A DNA stretch of 48,259 nt from Desulfurococcales archaeon (GTDB lineage: Archaea; Thermoproteota; Thermoprotei_A; Sulfolobales; WANQ01): the NCBI GenBank assembly GCA_027030065.1, contig JALVFK010000269.1, positions 1-48,259 on the forward strand, given 5' to 3'. Position numbers and translations under genes: made by a program. The notes below the pieces were generated by a model. The model saw only the letters and a list, made by a program, of their open reading frames with translations, made no database searches and had not been told where the DNA came from. Shown here piece by piece: positions 24,878 through 34,457 of the stretch (positions within the stretch are counted from its first letter, which is position 1; every line of letters starts with the position of its first letter).

Positions 24878-25174
24878 TTGGCACCAAAAAAGAAGAGTAG
24901 ACAAGAGAAACAAAAATATCTCGATAGAGGAAGTAGAAGTATAACTCAACAAGCTCTCTATGAAGCCCATGCACCCAAGGAACTAGTTGATAGAGTTAGA
25001 AGAGATATTAAGAGAAGACAATTTGATTACTTGACACCCTACTTGCTCTCAGAAAAGTATACCGTGACTATTAGTACTGCTAAGAAGATACTAAAAGAAC
25101 TAGTTGAAGAAGGAGCCATAAGGCTATTCTCTGCTGGCAGGAGATCACCCATATACGTGCCAGCAAACCAGTAA
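24878..25174 (+). CDS. rps25e: Ribosomal protein eS25
   Basis: A 98-residue protein: a lysine-rich N-terminus (APKKKSRQEKQKY), then the winged-helix core DYLTPYLLSEKYTVTISTAKKILKELVEEGAIRLF and YVPANQ (quoted here in separate parts of the motif by position ~55-98), matching archaeal eS25. The TTG at 24878 with GGTG eight bases upstream is preferred to a start at 24785, because the longer N-terminus is unlike the family. eS25 lies in the small subunit head and binds near the E site. It is divergent from the PINA-like gene. Confidence 0.88.
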   Translation: MAPKKKSRQEKQKYLDRGSRSITQQALYEAHAPKELVDRVRRDIKRRQFDYLTPYLLSEKYTVTISTAKKILKELVEEGAIRLFSAGRRSPIYVPANQ

Positions 25175-25210
25175 TCTATTTAATCTCTATTACATGGAGA
25201 CGAAGATTTT

Positions 25211-27529
25211 CTAGGAATATTTTTCTAATAAAACAGCTTTTGCTATAGCTACTTGTCCTAGCGATATTCCTCCATCTCCTGGTGGGACTTTTTGGTTAAC
25301 ATATAAGTGAGCACGCCCATTAACTGCGTCTCTAATCCCTTGTATAATGTATTCATTGACAGCTGCTCCACCAGAAACCGCTATTATGTTTCTCTTCTTT
25401 GTAATAGCCTTTAATGCTATCTTACCGTAAGTGTATCCTAGCCAGTATTGGACAGCATAGGCTATCTCACGTTTATCGTATCCCTTTTCAACTAAATCTA
25501 TTATTTGGAGAACTGGTTCTCTTATATTTATTAATGATACTCCATCCACATATTCTATTGGGTAATCTACTACTATACTCGTTTTCCTAGCAAACGCTTC
25601 AAGCTTTATAGCTGGTTCTCCCTCATATGTCCGCTTCCAAGCTACACCGAGAAGACTTGCAACCGCGTCAAGATATCTACCAGTACTTGATGTCAAAGGT
25701 TTACCGTATTTTAATTGTTTAAATACTATTTTTACCTCAGTTAAACCTCCTGGCAATTGTCTTAGTAGTTTGTGTTTCCTCATTATCCTTATTACTTCAT
25801 CTTCACTTAGACTTGAAGCTAGTATTGACATCAAGTATCTTGTGGGATAAATAGTTGATCTATCACCACCGGGTAATACATGGTATTCTAAGTGTCCAAT
25901 CCTCTTATAACTCGTATATGATGCTATCATTACTTCACCACCCCATATTGCTCCATCATCTCCGTATCCTACTCCATCTATTGCTATGCCTACAACCTCT
26001 GATTCTAAGGGTAGGTCTAGTTCCGCCATAGCCGACGCTATATGGGCATGGTGGTGTTGTACTTTCAGTAAACTAGTATTGTATTCTTTCGAGTATTTTT
26101 CAGCTAGCTTTGTTGTAGGATACTCGGGATGCTTGTCCGATACTATTACTGATTCTTCTACTCTTACATTGTAGGCTTTTAAGAGATAGTGAATAGCCTT
26201 TTCAAGAAAATCCATTGTTTCAAGGTTTTCACAGTCTCCGATATATTGGGTTGGTATTATGTATTCTTCTAAGCCTATAGCGCCAGTGTTTTGAAGCATA
26301 GCTCCAAAGGCTACTATGGGTTTAGGAGAACGTATACTGGTTTTTATCCATAAGGGGGCGTAGCCCCGGCTACGTCTAAGAAATACTGGTTTACCCGTAG
26401 TCAGCCTTACAACGCTGTCGTCAACCCTATTAACTATACGTCTATTATGCAATAAGTAATGGTCAACGAAGCCGCGGAGCTTTGTTAGAGCACACTGGTT
26501 TGTAGTACACATTGGCTCGCCTGGAGGGTTACCGCTTGTCATTATTAGGAATTTATCTCGAGTCTCCATTAACAACAAGTAGTGGAGCGGCGAGTATGCT
26601 TTCATTATACCGATATGGCTTAGTCCTGGAGCAACGTAATCCGAGACTGGACTACTCTCTCTTTTTGGTACGAGGACTATTGGAGCCCATATAGAATCCA
26701 ATAACTCAAGTGTTACACCGTCTAGCAGGGCTATTTTTTCGGCAACCCCTAGGTCTAATACCATTATTGCGAAGGGTTTTTCTGGTCTATGCTTTCTTTT
26801 TCTCAACTCCAATACAACTTCATCCGACGATGCTAGCGCAGCTATATGGAAGCCTCCAATACCTTTAACGGCTATGATATGGCCTTCGTCAACTAGTTTA
26901 GCTGCTTCTCTTATCGGGTCTTTTACCTCGATTCTATTACCGTTTCTATCTGTTAACCATACTTTAGGTCCACAAATGGGACATGATATTCCTTGTGCAT
27001 GGTGTCTTCTAATGTTTTGAGGATCATTGTATTCTTTTAAACACTGCTCACATAGTGGGAAGTCACGCATACTAGTATTTTCTCTATCGTATGGTGGTTT
27101 TTCTAACATACTAAATCTTGGTCCGCACCATGCACAAGAGTTGAATGGATATCTGTATCTCCTATCACGCGGGTCGAGTATTTCGTTTAGACAATACTTA
27201 CACATAGCAAAATCTGGCGGTATTTGAGAAAGCATCGTCTTCTTCGTCGAACTCTTAAGTATCTTAAAGCCCTCATATCCTCTGGGTTCTTCTACACTAA
27301 CTTCAACTTTCTCTATTATTGCTGGAGGCGGTTTTTCCTTGTAGAGTAATTTTTTGAATTCCTCCAATTGTCTTTGATCTCCTTCGATAAATACTTCTAC
27401 TTCACTTCCTCCTAGGTTTAAACAATAACCTCTAACATTTGTTTTCAATGCTATCCTATGAATAAAGGGACGAAAACCCACTCCTTGTACAAGTCCTGCA
27501 ATTCTTATTCTCAGCGCATTCCTCGTCAA
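25211..27529 (-). CDS. hypF: Hydrogenase maturation carbamoyltransferase HypF
   Basis: A 772-residue HypF of full length. Order: acylphosphatase domain (GLVQGVGFRPFIHR, residues ~11-24), two zinc-finger motifs (CKYC ... CAWC and CEQC ... CPIC, ~109-185), a YrdC-like domain (VKGIGGFHIA, MTSGNPPGEPM), and a Kae1-like C-terminal domain with HHHAHIASAMAE and SGGAAVNEYI. HypF makes thiocarboxamide on HypE from carbamoyl phosphate, the precursor of the CN ligands at the Ni-Fe site. It is divergent from hypC-hypE-hypD across a 107-base gap, likely sharing control. Confidence 0.93.
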   Translation of the reverse strand: MTRNALRIRIAGLVQGVGFRPFIHRIALKTNVRGYCLNLGGSEVEVFIEGDQRQLEEFKKLLYKEKPPPAIIEKVEVSVEEPRGYEGFKILKSSTKKTMLSQIPPDFAMCKYCLNEILDPRDRRYRYPFNSCAWCGPRFSMLEKPPYDRENTSMRDFPLCEQCLKEYNDPQNIRRHHAQGISCPICGPKVWLTDRNGNRIEVKDPIREAAKLVDEGHIIAVKGIGGFHIAALASSDEVVLELRKRKHRPEKPFAIMVLDLGVAEKIALLDGVTLELLDSIWAPIVLVPKRESSPVSDYVAPGLSHIGIMKAYSPLHYLLLMETRDKFLIMTSGNPPGEPMCTTNQCALTKLRGFVDHYLLHNRRIVNRVDDSVVRLTTGKPVFLRRSRGYAPLWIKTSIRSPKPIVAFGAMLQNTGAIGLEEYIIPTQYIGDCENLETMDFLEKAIHYLLKAYNVRVEESVIVSDKHPEYPTTKLAEKYSKEYNTSLLKVQHHHAHIASAMAELDLPLESEVVGIAIDGVGYGDDGAIWGGEVMIASYTSYKRIGHLEYHVLPGGDRSTIYPTRYLMSILASSLSEDEVIRIMRKHKLLRQLPGGLTEVKIVFKQLKYGKPLTSSTGRYLDAVASLLGVAWKRTYEGEPAIKLEAFARKTSIVVDYPIEYVDGVSLINIREPVLQIIDLVEKGYDKREIAYAVQYWLGYTYGKIALKAITKKRNIIAVSGGAAVNEYIIQGIRDAVNGRAHLYVNQKVPPGDGGISLGQVAIAKAVLLEKYS

Positions 27530-27636
27530 AGTTTTTGTACTCCCCTAGGCAACTGAATATTATCAGCGTTAAAGTAATTTATGTCTAAATAACTATAACC
27601 CCGGTAGCTGAGTATAAGGTGTAGAGGACTAAAACC

Positions 27637-27876
27637 TTGTGTCTAGGAGTTCCAGGAATAGTAGTTGAAATAAAAAGAGATGAAAAAGAAGCAATAGTAG
27701 ACTTTGGTGGTATTAGAAAGGAGGTTGATGCATTTCTAGTTGAGGACCTCAAACCCGGCGACTATGTAATAGTTCACGCTGGTGCAATAATAGCCAAGAT
27801 AAGCGAACAAGAATATAAGGAGATAAAAGAGGCTTTTGACGAACTAGCAAGAGCATTACAGGAAATAGAAGCATAG
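27637..27876 (+). CDS. hypC: Hydrogenase maturation chaperone HypC
   Basis: A 79-residue HypC with the invariant N-terminal MCLGVPG (Cys2) and DYVIVHAGAIIAKISEQE. HypC works with HypD to build and deliver the Fe(CN)2CO unit to the large subunit. The start is a TTG at 27637 (TTG TGT CTA GGA); the mature Cys must follow the initiator, which fixes this start. GTAGAGGAC lies upstream. First gene of the hypC-hypE-hypD operon; hypE follows after 22 bases. Confidence 0.93.
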   Translation: MCLGVPGIVVEIKRDEKEAIVDFGGIRKEVDAFLVEDLKPGDYVIVHAGAIIAKISEQEYKEIKEAFDELARALQEIEA

Positions 27877-27898
27877 ATTATCTAAGGTGTCTTAGCCT

Positions 27899-28921
27899 AT
27901 GATGGCAGACAAGATTACATTAGCCCACGGTGCAGGCGGCTACGAGACATCCAAGATAATAGAGGAATTGATCACCAAGGTGTTTAGGAAAAAGAAGATA
28001 TGGGGTGGAATAGGATTAGAGGAACTAGACGATGCCGCCACCATACCCATAGGCAAAGATAGGAGTATCGCCGTTACCGTGGACTCGTATACGGTTAAAC
28101 CATTATTCTTTCCCGGAGGAAATATTGGAAAACTCGCAGCAACGGGAACTATAAACGATTTAGCCGTAATAGGAGCTGAGCCCATAGCATTTATGGATTC
28201 CATAGTTGTAGAAGAAGGATTCCCTATAGACGATTTAAGAAAGATAATAGAATCTTATGAGAAAGTTTTGAGGGAGTACGATATAGCACTAATAGGCGGA
28301 GACTTCAAAGTAATGCCCAAGAACCAAGTAGACGGCATAGTTATCTCTAGTACCGGTATAGGATTACTTGAGGGCAACCCGCTATTAGACAGTAATGCAG
28401 AGCCAGGAAACCACATAGTAGTAACCGGGCCCATAGGAGATCATGGAGCAGCTATTATTGCAGCACAACTTGGGATAAACGATATTGAGGTAAAAAGTGA
28501 TTGCAAACCCATATTACCTGCAATAAGAGAGGCAAAAAGAGTCGGAGGTTTAAAAGTAGCTAAGGATCCAACAAGAGGAGGTTTATCAATGGCATTGAAC
28601 GAGATAGCCGCTAAGTCTAATGTAAACATTACTGTATACGAGGAAAAAATCCCAGTAAGAGAGGAAACTAGAGCATTAGCAGAAATGACGGGCATCGATG
28701 TCTACTCACTTGCATCGGAGGGTCAAGCAATAATAATAGTAGATGAAGAATATAGTAGCGAGCTAGTTAAAACACTTAGAGTCAATGGGTTCCCTGAAGC
28801 CGAAATTATAGGAAGAGTAGTTGAGAAGTCCCGCGAACCAAGAGTGTTTCTGAAAACAGTTGTTGGTGGCACAAGATTATTGGAGGTTCCACGCGGTGAA
28901 CTTGTCCCAAGAATATGTTAA
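27899..28921 (+). CDS. hypE: Hydrogenase maturation protein HypE
   Basis: A 340-residue AIR-synthase-like protein (PurM fold). It has the N-terminal AHGAGG motif, AVTVDSYTVKPLFFPGGNIGKLA, the nucleotide-binding glycine-rich loops (DPTRGGL), and the C-terminal Pro-Arg-Ile-Cys, whose Cys340 is carbamoylated by HypF and dehydrated to thiocyanate. All features needed for activity are present. Two adjacent ATG codons (27899 and 27902) could start translation; AAGGTG lies ~10 bases upstream. It overlaps the start of hypD. Confidence 0.93.
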   Translation: MMADKITLAHGAGGYETSKIIEELITKVFRKKKIWGGIGLEELDDAATIPIGKDRSIAVTVDSYTVKPLFFPGGNIGKLAATGTINDLAVIGAEPIAFMDSIVVEEGFPIDDLRKIIESYEKVLREYDIALIGGDFKVMPKNQVDGIVISSTGIGLLEGNPLLDSNAEPGNHIVVTGPIGDHGAAIIAAQLGINDIEVKSDCKPILPAIREAKRVGGLKVAKDPTRGGLSMALNEIAAKSNVNITVYEEKIPVREETRALAEMTGIDVYSLASEGQAIIIVDEEYSSELVKTLRVNGFPEAEIIGRVVEKSREPRVFLKTVVGGTRLLEVPRGELVPRIC

Positions 28922-30047
28922 GCGTAGGAAGAAGCTTTTAGAAATACTGAGCAAGTATCGTGATCCAGAGCTTGCCAAGAAGATAGTTGAGAAAATACAC
29001 GGGGTAGCTGAGAGGATCAGTGAGAAGAGAATACTAATTATGAGCTTCTGTGGAACCCATGAACACACCGTAACATATTATGGTATAAGGAGCTTGATGC
29101 CAAGTAAAATAGACCTCGTAGCTGGTCCCGGATGCCCCGTTTGTGTTACACCCGCTAGAATAATTGATACTTCGATAAAATTAGCTCTTGAAGAAGACGT
29201 AATCATACTAACCTATGGAGATATGTATAAGGTTCCAGGTTCCAAGCTGAGTCTTGCCCAAGCAAAGGGTTTGGGGGCAAGAGTAGAGGTAGTGTACGGG
29301 TTTAATGACGCTGTAAAGAAGGCTAGAGAAAGAGCTAGAGAAGACCATGTTTTCATTGGAGTAGGCTTTGAAACCACAATGCCGACGGTAGCATCATATA
29401 TTTACTCTAATCGAATGCCAGATAACTTGTACGTATTACCAGCCTATAGGCTAACACCCCCTATAACTAAGTATATGTTAAAGCTAAAGGAAATATCAAT
29501 TAATGGAATTATACTTCCAGGACACGTCTCGACAATTATAGGAGTAGAGTCATGGCTCTTCTTAGAGGGTATTGTACCCTCGGTTATAGCTGGCTTCGAA
29601 CCCATAGATGTTCTCATGGCTATACTCATGATACTCCGTCAAATAGCGAGAGGTGAGGCGAGAGTTGAGAACGAGTACCATAGGGTAGTAAGGTTTAAGG
29701 GTAATGAGAAGGCTAGAAAGATTATCAGTGAAGTATTTGATATAGTTGATGCTGACTGGAGGGGTATAGGAGTAGTACCCGAAAGCGGGGCAGTGTTTAA
29801 GGAAAAATACTCGAAGTATAATGCATTAGAGAGATATGATGTCAAGGTTGATAACGCTGTAGATATACGGCCGGGATGCCGTTGTACCGATGTAGTCCTC
29901 GGTCTAGCAAAGCCCACCGATTGCCCACTATTCCTAAAAGCATGTAGACCTGAGCGACCATATGGACCATGCATGGTTTCAAGTGAGGGAACTTGTCATA
30001 TATGGGCAAAATATGGAGGATACATAGCTAGCGAAAAAGAAGGATGA
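28896..30047 (+). CDS. hypD: Hydrogenase maturation protein HypD
   Basis: A 383-residue HypD with FCGTHEHT near the N-terminus, GPGCPVCVTP, GFETTMPT and the cluster-binding GCRCTDVVLGL and DCPLFLKAC ... GPCMVSSEGTC segments. HypD holds a [4Fe-4S] cluster and carries Fe(CN)2CO with HypC. The GTG at 28896, nine bases after GGAGG, is preferred to a TTG at 28860, giving a 26-base overlap with hypE. hypA and hypB are not in the window. Confidence 0.92.
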   Translation: MNLSQEYVKRRKKLLEILSKYRDPELAKKIVEKIHGVAERISEKRILIMSFCGTHEHTVTYYGIRSLMPSKIDLVAGPGCPVCVTPARIIDTSIKLALEEDVIILTYGDMYKVPGSKLSLAQAKGLGARVEVVYGFNDAVKKARERAREDHVFIGVGFETTMPTVASYIYSNRMPDNLYVLPAYRLTPPITKYMLKLKEISINGIILPGHVSTIIGVESWLFLEGIVPSVIAGFEPIDVLMAILMILRQIARGEARVENEYHRVVRFKGNEKARKIISEVFDIVDADWRGIGVVPESGAVFKEKYSKYNALERYDVKVDNAVDIRPGCRCTDVVLGLAKPTDCPLFLKACRPERPYGPCMVSSEGTCHIWAKYGGYIASEKEG

Positions 30048-30051
30048 AAAA

Positions 30052-31389
30052 TTGAGAAAGTCTTCTTCAGCCCTGCTGTTCTACTCAACCAAGCAGACCA
30101 AGTATAGTGTAAACGCACTAGTAGCAGCGTTAGAGAAAGATGACTTATCACCAATAGATGTATATGTAGTTGATTCCCCATTCAAAACACCGCTGCTAGA
30201 AACTATTTCAATGCTCAAGAGACTTTACCGTAGAGTCATAGTGGGTATAACTGTCCTATCTACACAGCTACCTCACGTAGAGAGCCTCATCGGGCTCCTA
30301 AAACGTTACCACAGAGATGTAGTCCTAATCGGGGGTGGACCTCATCCAACAGGAGACCCCGTTGGAAGCCTACTTAAGTTAGGATTCAATTATATAGCTT
30401 ATGGGGAAGCTGAGGAGACTATACGGGAACTCGCAGAAGCAGTAGAAAAAAATAAACCATTGGAAGACGTCTGCGGTATCGCATATTATGATGAACACAT
30501 AGATAAGGTGGTAGTAAATAGAAGGATAAGGAGAGTAAGCTTAGATGAATACCCGCCATTCCCCTATTGGCGAAATAGGTTTAATCCAATTGAGATAATG
30601 CGGGGCTGTCCTTGGGCTTGCAAATATTGTCAAGTATCTTTTATGTTTAAGGCTAAACCCATCTACCGGTCAATTGACACCGTCCTCTATTACTCAAATA
30701 TATTGTTGAAACAAGGTATGCGTGATTTAAGATTCATAGCCCCCAACTCTTTTGCATACTTAAGTAGGGATGGCCGCAAACCAGATGCTAGCCTACTTGA
30801 AGAGTTCCTCTCATCACTCTACAAGTTAACAAGAAAATATGATGGCCGGATATTTTTCGGGACCTTTCCAAGTGAGGTTAGACCAGATTCTGTTGACTAC
30901 GAGCTAGCTAGAATGGTTAGAAGATACGTTTCAAATAAGTCAATCATTATTGGGGCACAAAGTGGCAGTGATAGATTGCTTAAAATAATTAATAGAGGAC
31001 ACAGTGTTGACGATATAATTATTGCTACAGAAGCATTAGCGAAGGCTGGGTTCAGAGTAGACATCGATTTCATATTTGGATTACCAGGTGAGACTAGAGA
31101 GGACTTAGAGGAAACAATCAAGGTAATAGAAAAGCTCGCTGCCATGGGTGCTAGAATACACGCACATACTTTCATGCCGTTACCGGGTACACCCTTTGCT
31201 GAAGCACCTCCTGGGAGAATAAATCCATGGCTGAGAAGGAGGCTTTTCAAGCTTCTCGGTAAGGGATTAGTATATGGTGATTGGCTTCAGCAAGAGAGAG
31301 AAGCTGAGATGATACATCGTTATAGGGTTATGGGTGTTATTTTTACTGGTAGAAAGCTAGTTAATAGAATTAGGATACGTTATTGTTAG
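30052..31389 (+). CDS. B12-binding/radical SAM protein, MJ1487-like
   Basis: A 445-residue protein with an N-terminal cobalamin-binding-like Rossmann domain (residues ~1-130, with VVLIGGGPHPTGDP), then the radical SAM motif CPWACKYCQ (CxxxCxxC, ~188-195) and DIDFIFGLPGETREDLEE, as in the COG1032/TIGR04013 group. The reaction is unknown; related proteins are methyltransferases or methylthiotransferases. It starts four bases after hypD with a TTG, so it is in the hyp operon, hinting at a link with hydrogenase maturation or simple co-transcription. No DxHxxG motif for classical B12 binding is visible. Confidence 0.8.
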   Translation: MRKSSSALLFYSTKQTKYSVNALVAALEKDDLSPIDVYVVDSPFKTPLLETISMLKRLYRRVIVGITVLSTQLPHVESLIGLLKRYHRDVVLIGGGPHPTGDPVGSLLKLGFNYIAYGEAEETIRELAEAVEKNKPLEDVCGIAYYDEHIDKVVVNRRIRRVSLDEYPPFPYWRNRFNPIEIMRGCPWACKYCQVSFMFKAKPIYRSIDTVLYYSNILLKQGMRDLRFIAPNSFAYLSRDGRKPDASLLEEFLSSLYKLTRKYDGRIFFGTFPSEVRPDSVDYELARMVRRYVSNKSIIIGAQSGSDRLLKIINRGHSVDDIIIATEALAKAGFRVDIDFIFGLPGETREDLEETIKVIEKLAAMGARIHAHTFMPLPGTPFAEAPPGRINPWLRRRLFKLLGKGLVYGDWLQQEREAEMIHRYRVMGVIFTGRKLVNRIRIRYC

Positions 31390-31456
31390 AACCCTACGAT
31401 AACTATATTTGTTCTATAGAGTAGAGAGTAATACTGAGGATACAGGTGATTGAATA

Positions 31457-32959
31457 GTGCCCTATAGATCTGAGATATCGTTTCTAGGAAAATTCACGTG
31501 GGATGCTATAAGGGATCCGGTGTACGATTACATAGACTATAACAAGGAGATAGAAGTAAAAATAATTGATTCAGAGCCTCTCCAGAGGCTTCGAAGAATA
31601 AAACAATTGCAACTGTCTTACCTCGTCTACCCTGGTGCAGAGCACTCACGATTCCAGCACAGCTTGGGTGTAATGCATCTCGCCGGAATCTTCTCAACAC
31701 ATATAGTATCACTTGTCTTAAAATACCATGAAAAATCCTTAGAGGACTACGAGCCCGATACTCTTGTAGAAGCTGTTAGAATTGCAGGTCTATTGCACGA
31801 CGTAGGACACGGGCCTTTTAGCCATGCTTTTGAGGAGACTATTCTATCAAATAATGAGCTTAAGGCAAAAGGCTTAGGCGACCATGAGAGACTTGGACTA
31901 CTACTGGTAGAATATACTAGTATATCGAAGACTCTGAAGAAAGCTGAGGAATATGGATTACCACACCTATACGATGTTGTAAAAAAGATACTAGATATGA
32001 GGGAACCCCGAGAACCCATACTTAGACTTGTACGCAAAATCGTAAAGGCATGGATTTATCCTGCCGATATAATGGATTTCCTATTACGCGACAGCTATTA
32101 TACTGGTACACGCGAGTATGGTTCAATAGATTATCAGAGGCTAATTAGGAATAGCTACCCCATAGGAAGTAGTGGATCAATCGAAAACATCGCATTAGAC
32201 TCAAAATCTCTCGGTGCTCTAAGAAGTTATCTTAACAATCGTACACAAATGTACGAAAATGTCTACTTCCACCCGGTTTCGCGGGCATTTAATAAGCTCT
32301 TGGGAATAGTGCTTCGAGGAGCAGATGAGTATATCGGGTTAACCGAAGCAGTTGAAAAACTCGGTGAAGGAGACCCCCAAGCCTATATAAGGTTAACAGA
32401 CGAGTATGTTGTGTCAAAACTAGTAGATCTAATAGATAAACCCGATATACCAGGTGAGCTCAAAGCGAATATTAGCAATCTCGTCTATAGGCGGAATCCA
32501 TGGAAACGTATTGGGAGCGATCATAAAATCCCATTGATAGCAATGAGTGGAAGAATAGATCCAGCCATAATTGCTTTCCGATACATGAGCAAATGGGTTA
32601 AAGACTTAGAAGAACATGTTAAAGATAAAATAAAGGCAAAGTTTAACGGACGAGTTGAACCAGAAGATATATGGGTTGATAGCAACACATTACATCCAGC
32701 CCCGTTATCTAGCCTTGTCGAACCACATCTATTCTATATAGCGTATGTTAGAGGAGGAGAACTCGTAGAGGCTAAGCCATTCAATATCATATTCTTCATG
32801 GTAAACGAGGGCATAGTACCAAAGGTAATAGTTAGAGCATACGCCAAGCGGGAGACCGTGAAGGACAAAGAGCTATATAGAGATCTAAGCATAGTAATTG
32901 ATAACGCTATAGACGAGTTCTTCAATATATCTACGCTAGCTGGAGGAATAACTCTTTAA
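31457..32959 (+). CDS. HD-domain phosphohydrolase (SAMHD1/dGTPase-like)
   Basis: A 500-residue HD hydrolase of COG1078. Visible residues: LQRLRRIKQLQLSYLVYPGAEHSRFQHSLGV (by segments, ~44-74; the first His lies in the ARFxHSLG-type motif), then LLHDVGHGPFSHAFE (HD pair), and a later Asp in YPADIMDFLLRDSYYTG. The family includes dNTP triphosphohydrolases and archaeal homologues of SAMHD1. A GTG at 31457 follows a short gap after the radical SAM gene. The 3' end overlaps the convergent hypothetical gene by 24 bases. Confidence 0.85.
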   Translation: MPYRSEISFLGKFTWDAIRDPVYDYIDYNKEIEVKIIDSEPLQRLRRIKQLQLSYLVYPGAEHSRFQHSLGVMHLAGIFSTHIVSLVLKYHEKSLEDYEPDTLVEAVRIAGLLHDVGHGPFSHAFEETILSNNELKAKGLGDHERLGLLLVEYTSISKTLKKAEEYGLPHLYDVVKKILDMREPREPILRLVRKIVKAWIYPADIMDFLLRDSYYTGTREYGSIDYQRLIRNSYPIGSSGSIENIALDSKSLGALRSYLNNRTQMYENVYFHPVSRAFNKLLGIVLRGADEYIGLTEAVEKLGEGDPQAYIRLTDEYVVSKLVDLIDKPDIPGELKANISNLVYRRNPWKRIGSDHKIPLIAMSGRIDPAIIAFRYMSKWVKDLEEHVKDKIKAKFNGRVEPEDIWVDSNTLHPAPLSSLVEPHLFYIAYVRGGELVEAKPFNIIFFMVNEGIVPKVIVRAYAKRETVKDKELYRDLSIVIDNAIDEFFNISTLAGGITL

Positions 32960-33325
32960 TGCCATAATGGTTTTCTTAGCATATTCTAATGCTAGCCTAC
33001 GCCACAGGCTTGGACCATTCTTTAATAGAGCCTCCGGAATCTCCTCTTTGGAGGCTCTAGCCTTCCCCAGTGGAGTAGTTACTACTCCTTTCTCAGTGTT
33101 ACGTAGTAGACCATAGAATACTAGTCTAGCTATATCAACTTCAAGTAAGGGGCTCATAACACCAATATTGTTTACTGGTATCCAGTCTCTATAATCTATC
33201 CTAGTATATCCTTCAATGTTTAACACAAACACTAGGTTTGATAAATCAATTATCGTTACGGGTTCGACATTAACTATTATTCCTAGAATCTTCTTAAGCC
33301 TAGGATACACTGGAAGCCGCCTCAC
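32936..33325 (-). CDS. Hypothetical small protein
   Basis: A 129-residue protein without a recognised family. The N-terminus is basic (MRRLPVYPRLKK), followed by beta strands (ILGIIVNVEPVTIIDL) and a stretch IARLVFYGLLRNTEKGVVTTPLGKARA that resembles a degenerate winged-helix. No cysteine motifs or membrane helices. It converges on the HD hydrolase gene (24-base overlap) and is divergent from the regulator gene at 33446. A role in DNA or RNA binding is a guess. Confidence 0.55.
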   Translation of the reverse strand: MRRLPVYPRLKKILGIIVNVEPVTIIDLSNLVFVLNIEGYTRIDYRDWIPVNNIGVMSPLLEVDIARLVFYGLLRNTEKGVVTTPLGKARASKEEIPEALLKNGPSLWRRLALEYAKKTIMALKSYSSS

Positions 33326-33445
33326 ACTACCCGTAATGCTTTATATTAGGTAGGCTATATCTACACGGCTCCAGAGTAATATCCTCCAAGAACAGTAATA
33401 TTTCGAGAATACCCCAGTACTACACATAGGGAGGAGAACATTATC

Positions 33446-33769
33446 TTGTATACTGAAGGCACTATTAGAGAGAGGATAATAAAGGTATTAATGGAGACTA
33501 GAGAACCCTTAGACGCCTATACTATAGCACTAGAAGTGGGATTAGACCCCAATACTAGTGAAAAAGAGGTTTACGAACATTTAACACACATTGCAAAAAC
33601 TATTAGGAGGCAGAGTAAGGGCAAACTCCTACTTTATATGATTCCCCCCCAGTGCCGTAATTGCGGTTACATCTTCAAAGACTTACGTAAACCCCGTAAA
33701 CCAAGCCGTTGTCCTCGATGCAAGAGCCAGCGCATTACACCTCCATTATTTAAGATTATGGAGGCTTAG
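33446..33769 (+). CDS. Winged-helix/zinc-ribbon transcriptional regulator (COG3357-like)
   Basis: A 107-residue protein: residues 1-65 form a winged helix (IRERIIKVLMETREPLDAYTIALEVGLDP; HLTHIAKTIRRQ) and residues ~69-95 a zinc ribbon (CRNCGYIFKD ... CPRCKSQRI). This combination is the predicted archaeal transcription regulator family COG3357. The TTG start at 33446 follows GGGAGGAG 13-20 bases upstream. Its last 14 bases overlap the convergent gene at 33756. Target genes unknown. Confidence 0.78.
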   Translation: MYTEGTIRERIIKVLMETREPLDAYTIALEVGLDPNTSEKEVYEHLTHIAKTIRRQSKGKLLLYMIPPQCRNCGYIFKDLRKPRKPSRCPRCKSQRITPPLFKIMEA

Positions 33770-34406
33770 CTTGACTTAACAGTCTCAGAATCTCTTTTCT
33801 AAACAATTCATCGCTTTCGTATAGTTTAGTGTATATCTTGCCTAGAATACCATTTAAGAAAACAATCCTATCCTCCCCCATAGATACCGTGAGCCTTATA
33901 CTTCTAATACCATTGTCTACAACGTTGTAATTGCCTCTCAACACCTCCTTACCTAGAACTCTATCAAGAAGCATTGCAGAAGCTGTGAGTTCGCCTACAG
34001 TTCTCTCGTAGCGATCTAGTTTATCTCTCATCAAGGGAGAAAATCTTACTGGAACTATTAGATTAGACACATTATACCAGTACATTCGTTTAAATATTTT
34101 CAGACTATCACTCCTCAAGTCACGATAAATATCAACAATGTAACTAACAATACCCTCACAGTTCTCACTAGCATCAAGTACAATGTCCTCAGATTTCCTT
34201 TTTTCAATAACGTAGTTTGCTATAACCTTGCAAGGATAGACGAGTAATGAGACGTTTATAGGCATAACTTTTCGCACAAAATATGAGTCAATGCAGATTC
34301 TTCGGGTCTTGCCCCGAGCTTCAACAATACACTCCGTGTATGGCAAAATAATGCTTCTTTTAACCTCCATAATTATTTCGACCAGTAGAGTGTCCGTTTT
34401 CCACAA
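33756..34406 (-). CDS. Hypothetical protein, unknown family
   Basis: A 216-residue protein I do not recognise. It has an N-terminal beta-rich part (RSIILPYTECIVEARGKTRRICID) and a C-terminal helical part (LTASAMLLDRVLGKEVL ... LRLLSQAK); no membrane helix or catalytic motif. Start uncertain: TTG at 34406, or ATG at 34370 (MEVKRSIIL). It is divergent from the ABC transporter binding-protein gene across a 51-base A+T-rich region carrying AAATTTATTAAT, a likely shared promoter zone. Confidence 0.55.
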   Translation of the reverse strand: MWKTDTLLVEIIMEVKRSIILPYTECIVEARGKTRRICIDSYFVRKVMPINVSLLVYPCKVIANYVIEKRKSEDIVLDASENCEGIVSYIVDIYRDLRSDSLKIFKRMYWYNVSNLIVPVRFSPLMRDKLDRYERTVGELTASAMLLDRVLGKEVLRGNYNVVDNGIRSIRLTVSMGEDRIVFLNGILGKIYTKLYESDELFRKEILRLLSQAKPP

Positions 34407-34457
34407 AATTAAATTTATTAATACCTCCTTGTATATGACTATAAAAGGGTTAACAGT

